Both the position numbers and the translations under genes were made by a program. Under the pieces are notes generated by a model that saw nothing but the letters and a program-made list of their open reading frames with translations, searched no databases and was not told the origin of the DNA. From positions 1 to 33,911 of the forward strand of contig JAFGXI010000001.1 in the NCBI GenBank assembly GCA_016936665.1: a stretch of DNA of 33,911 nt. Direction: 5' to 3'. This DNA is from Bacteroidales bacterium (GTDB lineage: Bacteria; Bacteroidota; Bacteroidia; Bacteroidales; JAFGXI01). Below, piece after piece: positions 33,799 to 33,911 of this stretch (its first letter is position 1; each line of letters opens with the position of its first letter).

Positions 33799-33911
33799 AT
33801 GAAAAACATTCTAATTTATAGCATTTTGGCTATTATAGCCATGAGTATAATACTAGTTTCTTGCAAAAAAGAAGAAGAAAAGGGTAGCATATCAGGCATA
33901 GTAACCAATTC
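33799..33911 (+). CDS. Lipoprotein, start only (runs off the window)
   Basis: ATG at 33799, 13 bases after the previous stop. The readable part is a signal peptide MKNILIYSILAIIAMSIILVSC, with Cys22 as the likely lipid site, then KKEEEKGSISGIVTN. The acidic, Lys-rich stretch right after Cys is like the surface-export signal of Bacteroidota lipoproteins, and SISGIVTN begins like another CarboxypepD_reg domain. It is probably a second, tandem lipoprotein related to the one before. The rest lies outside the window. Confidence 0.7.
   Translation, partial: MKNILIYSILAIIAMSIILVSCKKEEEKGSISGIVTN

Noticed and set aside
1..33911. Insertion sequences, prophage, tRNA genes or CRISPR arrays
   Set aside because: No transposase, integrase, capsid, repeat-spacer pattern or cloverleaf was recognised by eye on either strand.

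Overview
The window looks like a piece of a low-GC Bacteroidota chromosome, most likely Bacteroidales or Marinilabiliales. The signs are promoters of the TAnnTTTG type, few Shine-Dalgarno sequences, family matches typical of the phylum (DUF5723, DUF5683, BACON, Reg_prop/Y_Y_Y sensor kinases, a Bacteroidota-type Crp/Fnr) and a Bacteroidota-style uracil phosphoribosyltransferase. The taxon is inferred from gene content only. No insertion sequence, phage, tRNA or CRISPR was seen.

Layout. Bases 1-49 are the 3' end of a 5S rRNA (end of an rRNA operon), with its terminator. A plus-strand methionine-type aminotransferase follows. From 1325 to 19251 every intact gene is on the minus strand. Read in their own direction these are: a giant fused isobutyryl-CoA mutase (icmF); an ECF sigma factor with a membrane-protein partner; an EnvC-like / propeller protein / lipoprotein / DUF5723 envelope operon; a PurF-like amidotransferase; and a surface-polysaccharide operon (two Wzz-like proteins, a Wzy/WaaL-like protein, a DUF1289 protein). 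A plus-strand remnant of metK lies between the EnvC and sigma operons.

From 19439 to the end all genes are on the plus strand. They are a DUF58 protein, a Crp/Fnr regulator with an outer-membrane protein, and an LD-carboxypeptidase / FemAB-GNAT-like / upp / small membrane protein operon. Last comes a two-component pair (NarL-type regulator plus a 1389-residue periplasmic-propeller histidine kinase) followed by a run of secreted proteins: a transglutaminase-like protein, an LPP20-like-region protein, an LPP20-like/DUF5683 protein, a CarboxypepD_reg-BACON lipoprotein and the start of another lipoprotein.

How the parts may work together. Much of the window concerns the cell envelope: O-polysaccharide length and polymerisation, peptidoglycan remodelling (EnvC-like, LD-carboxypeptidase), outer-membrane barrels and lipoproteins. 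The best candidate for something undescribed is 25021-33911. A kinase and regulator pair precedes a collinear set of secreted proteins, and a nearly identical 15-base motif (TCACTGwAwACCGTG) occurs just upstream of the kinase gene and again upstream of the secreted-protein operon. The other notable items are an 18-base perfect palindrome on the sigma-factor promoter, the metK relic, and a terminator-like hairpin in the leader of the Crp/Fnr gene.
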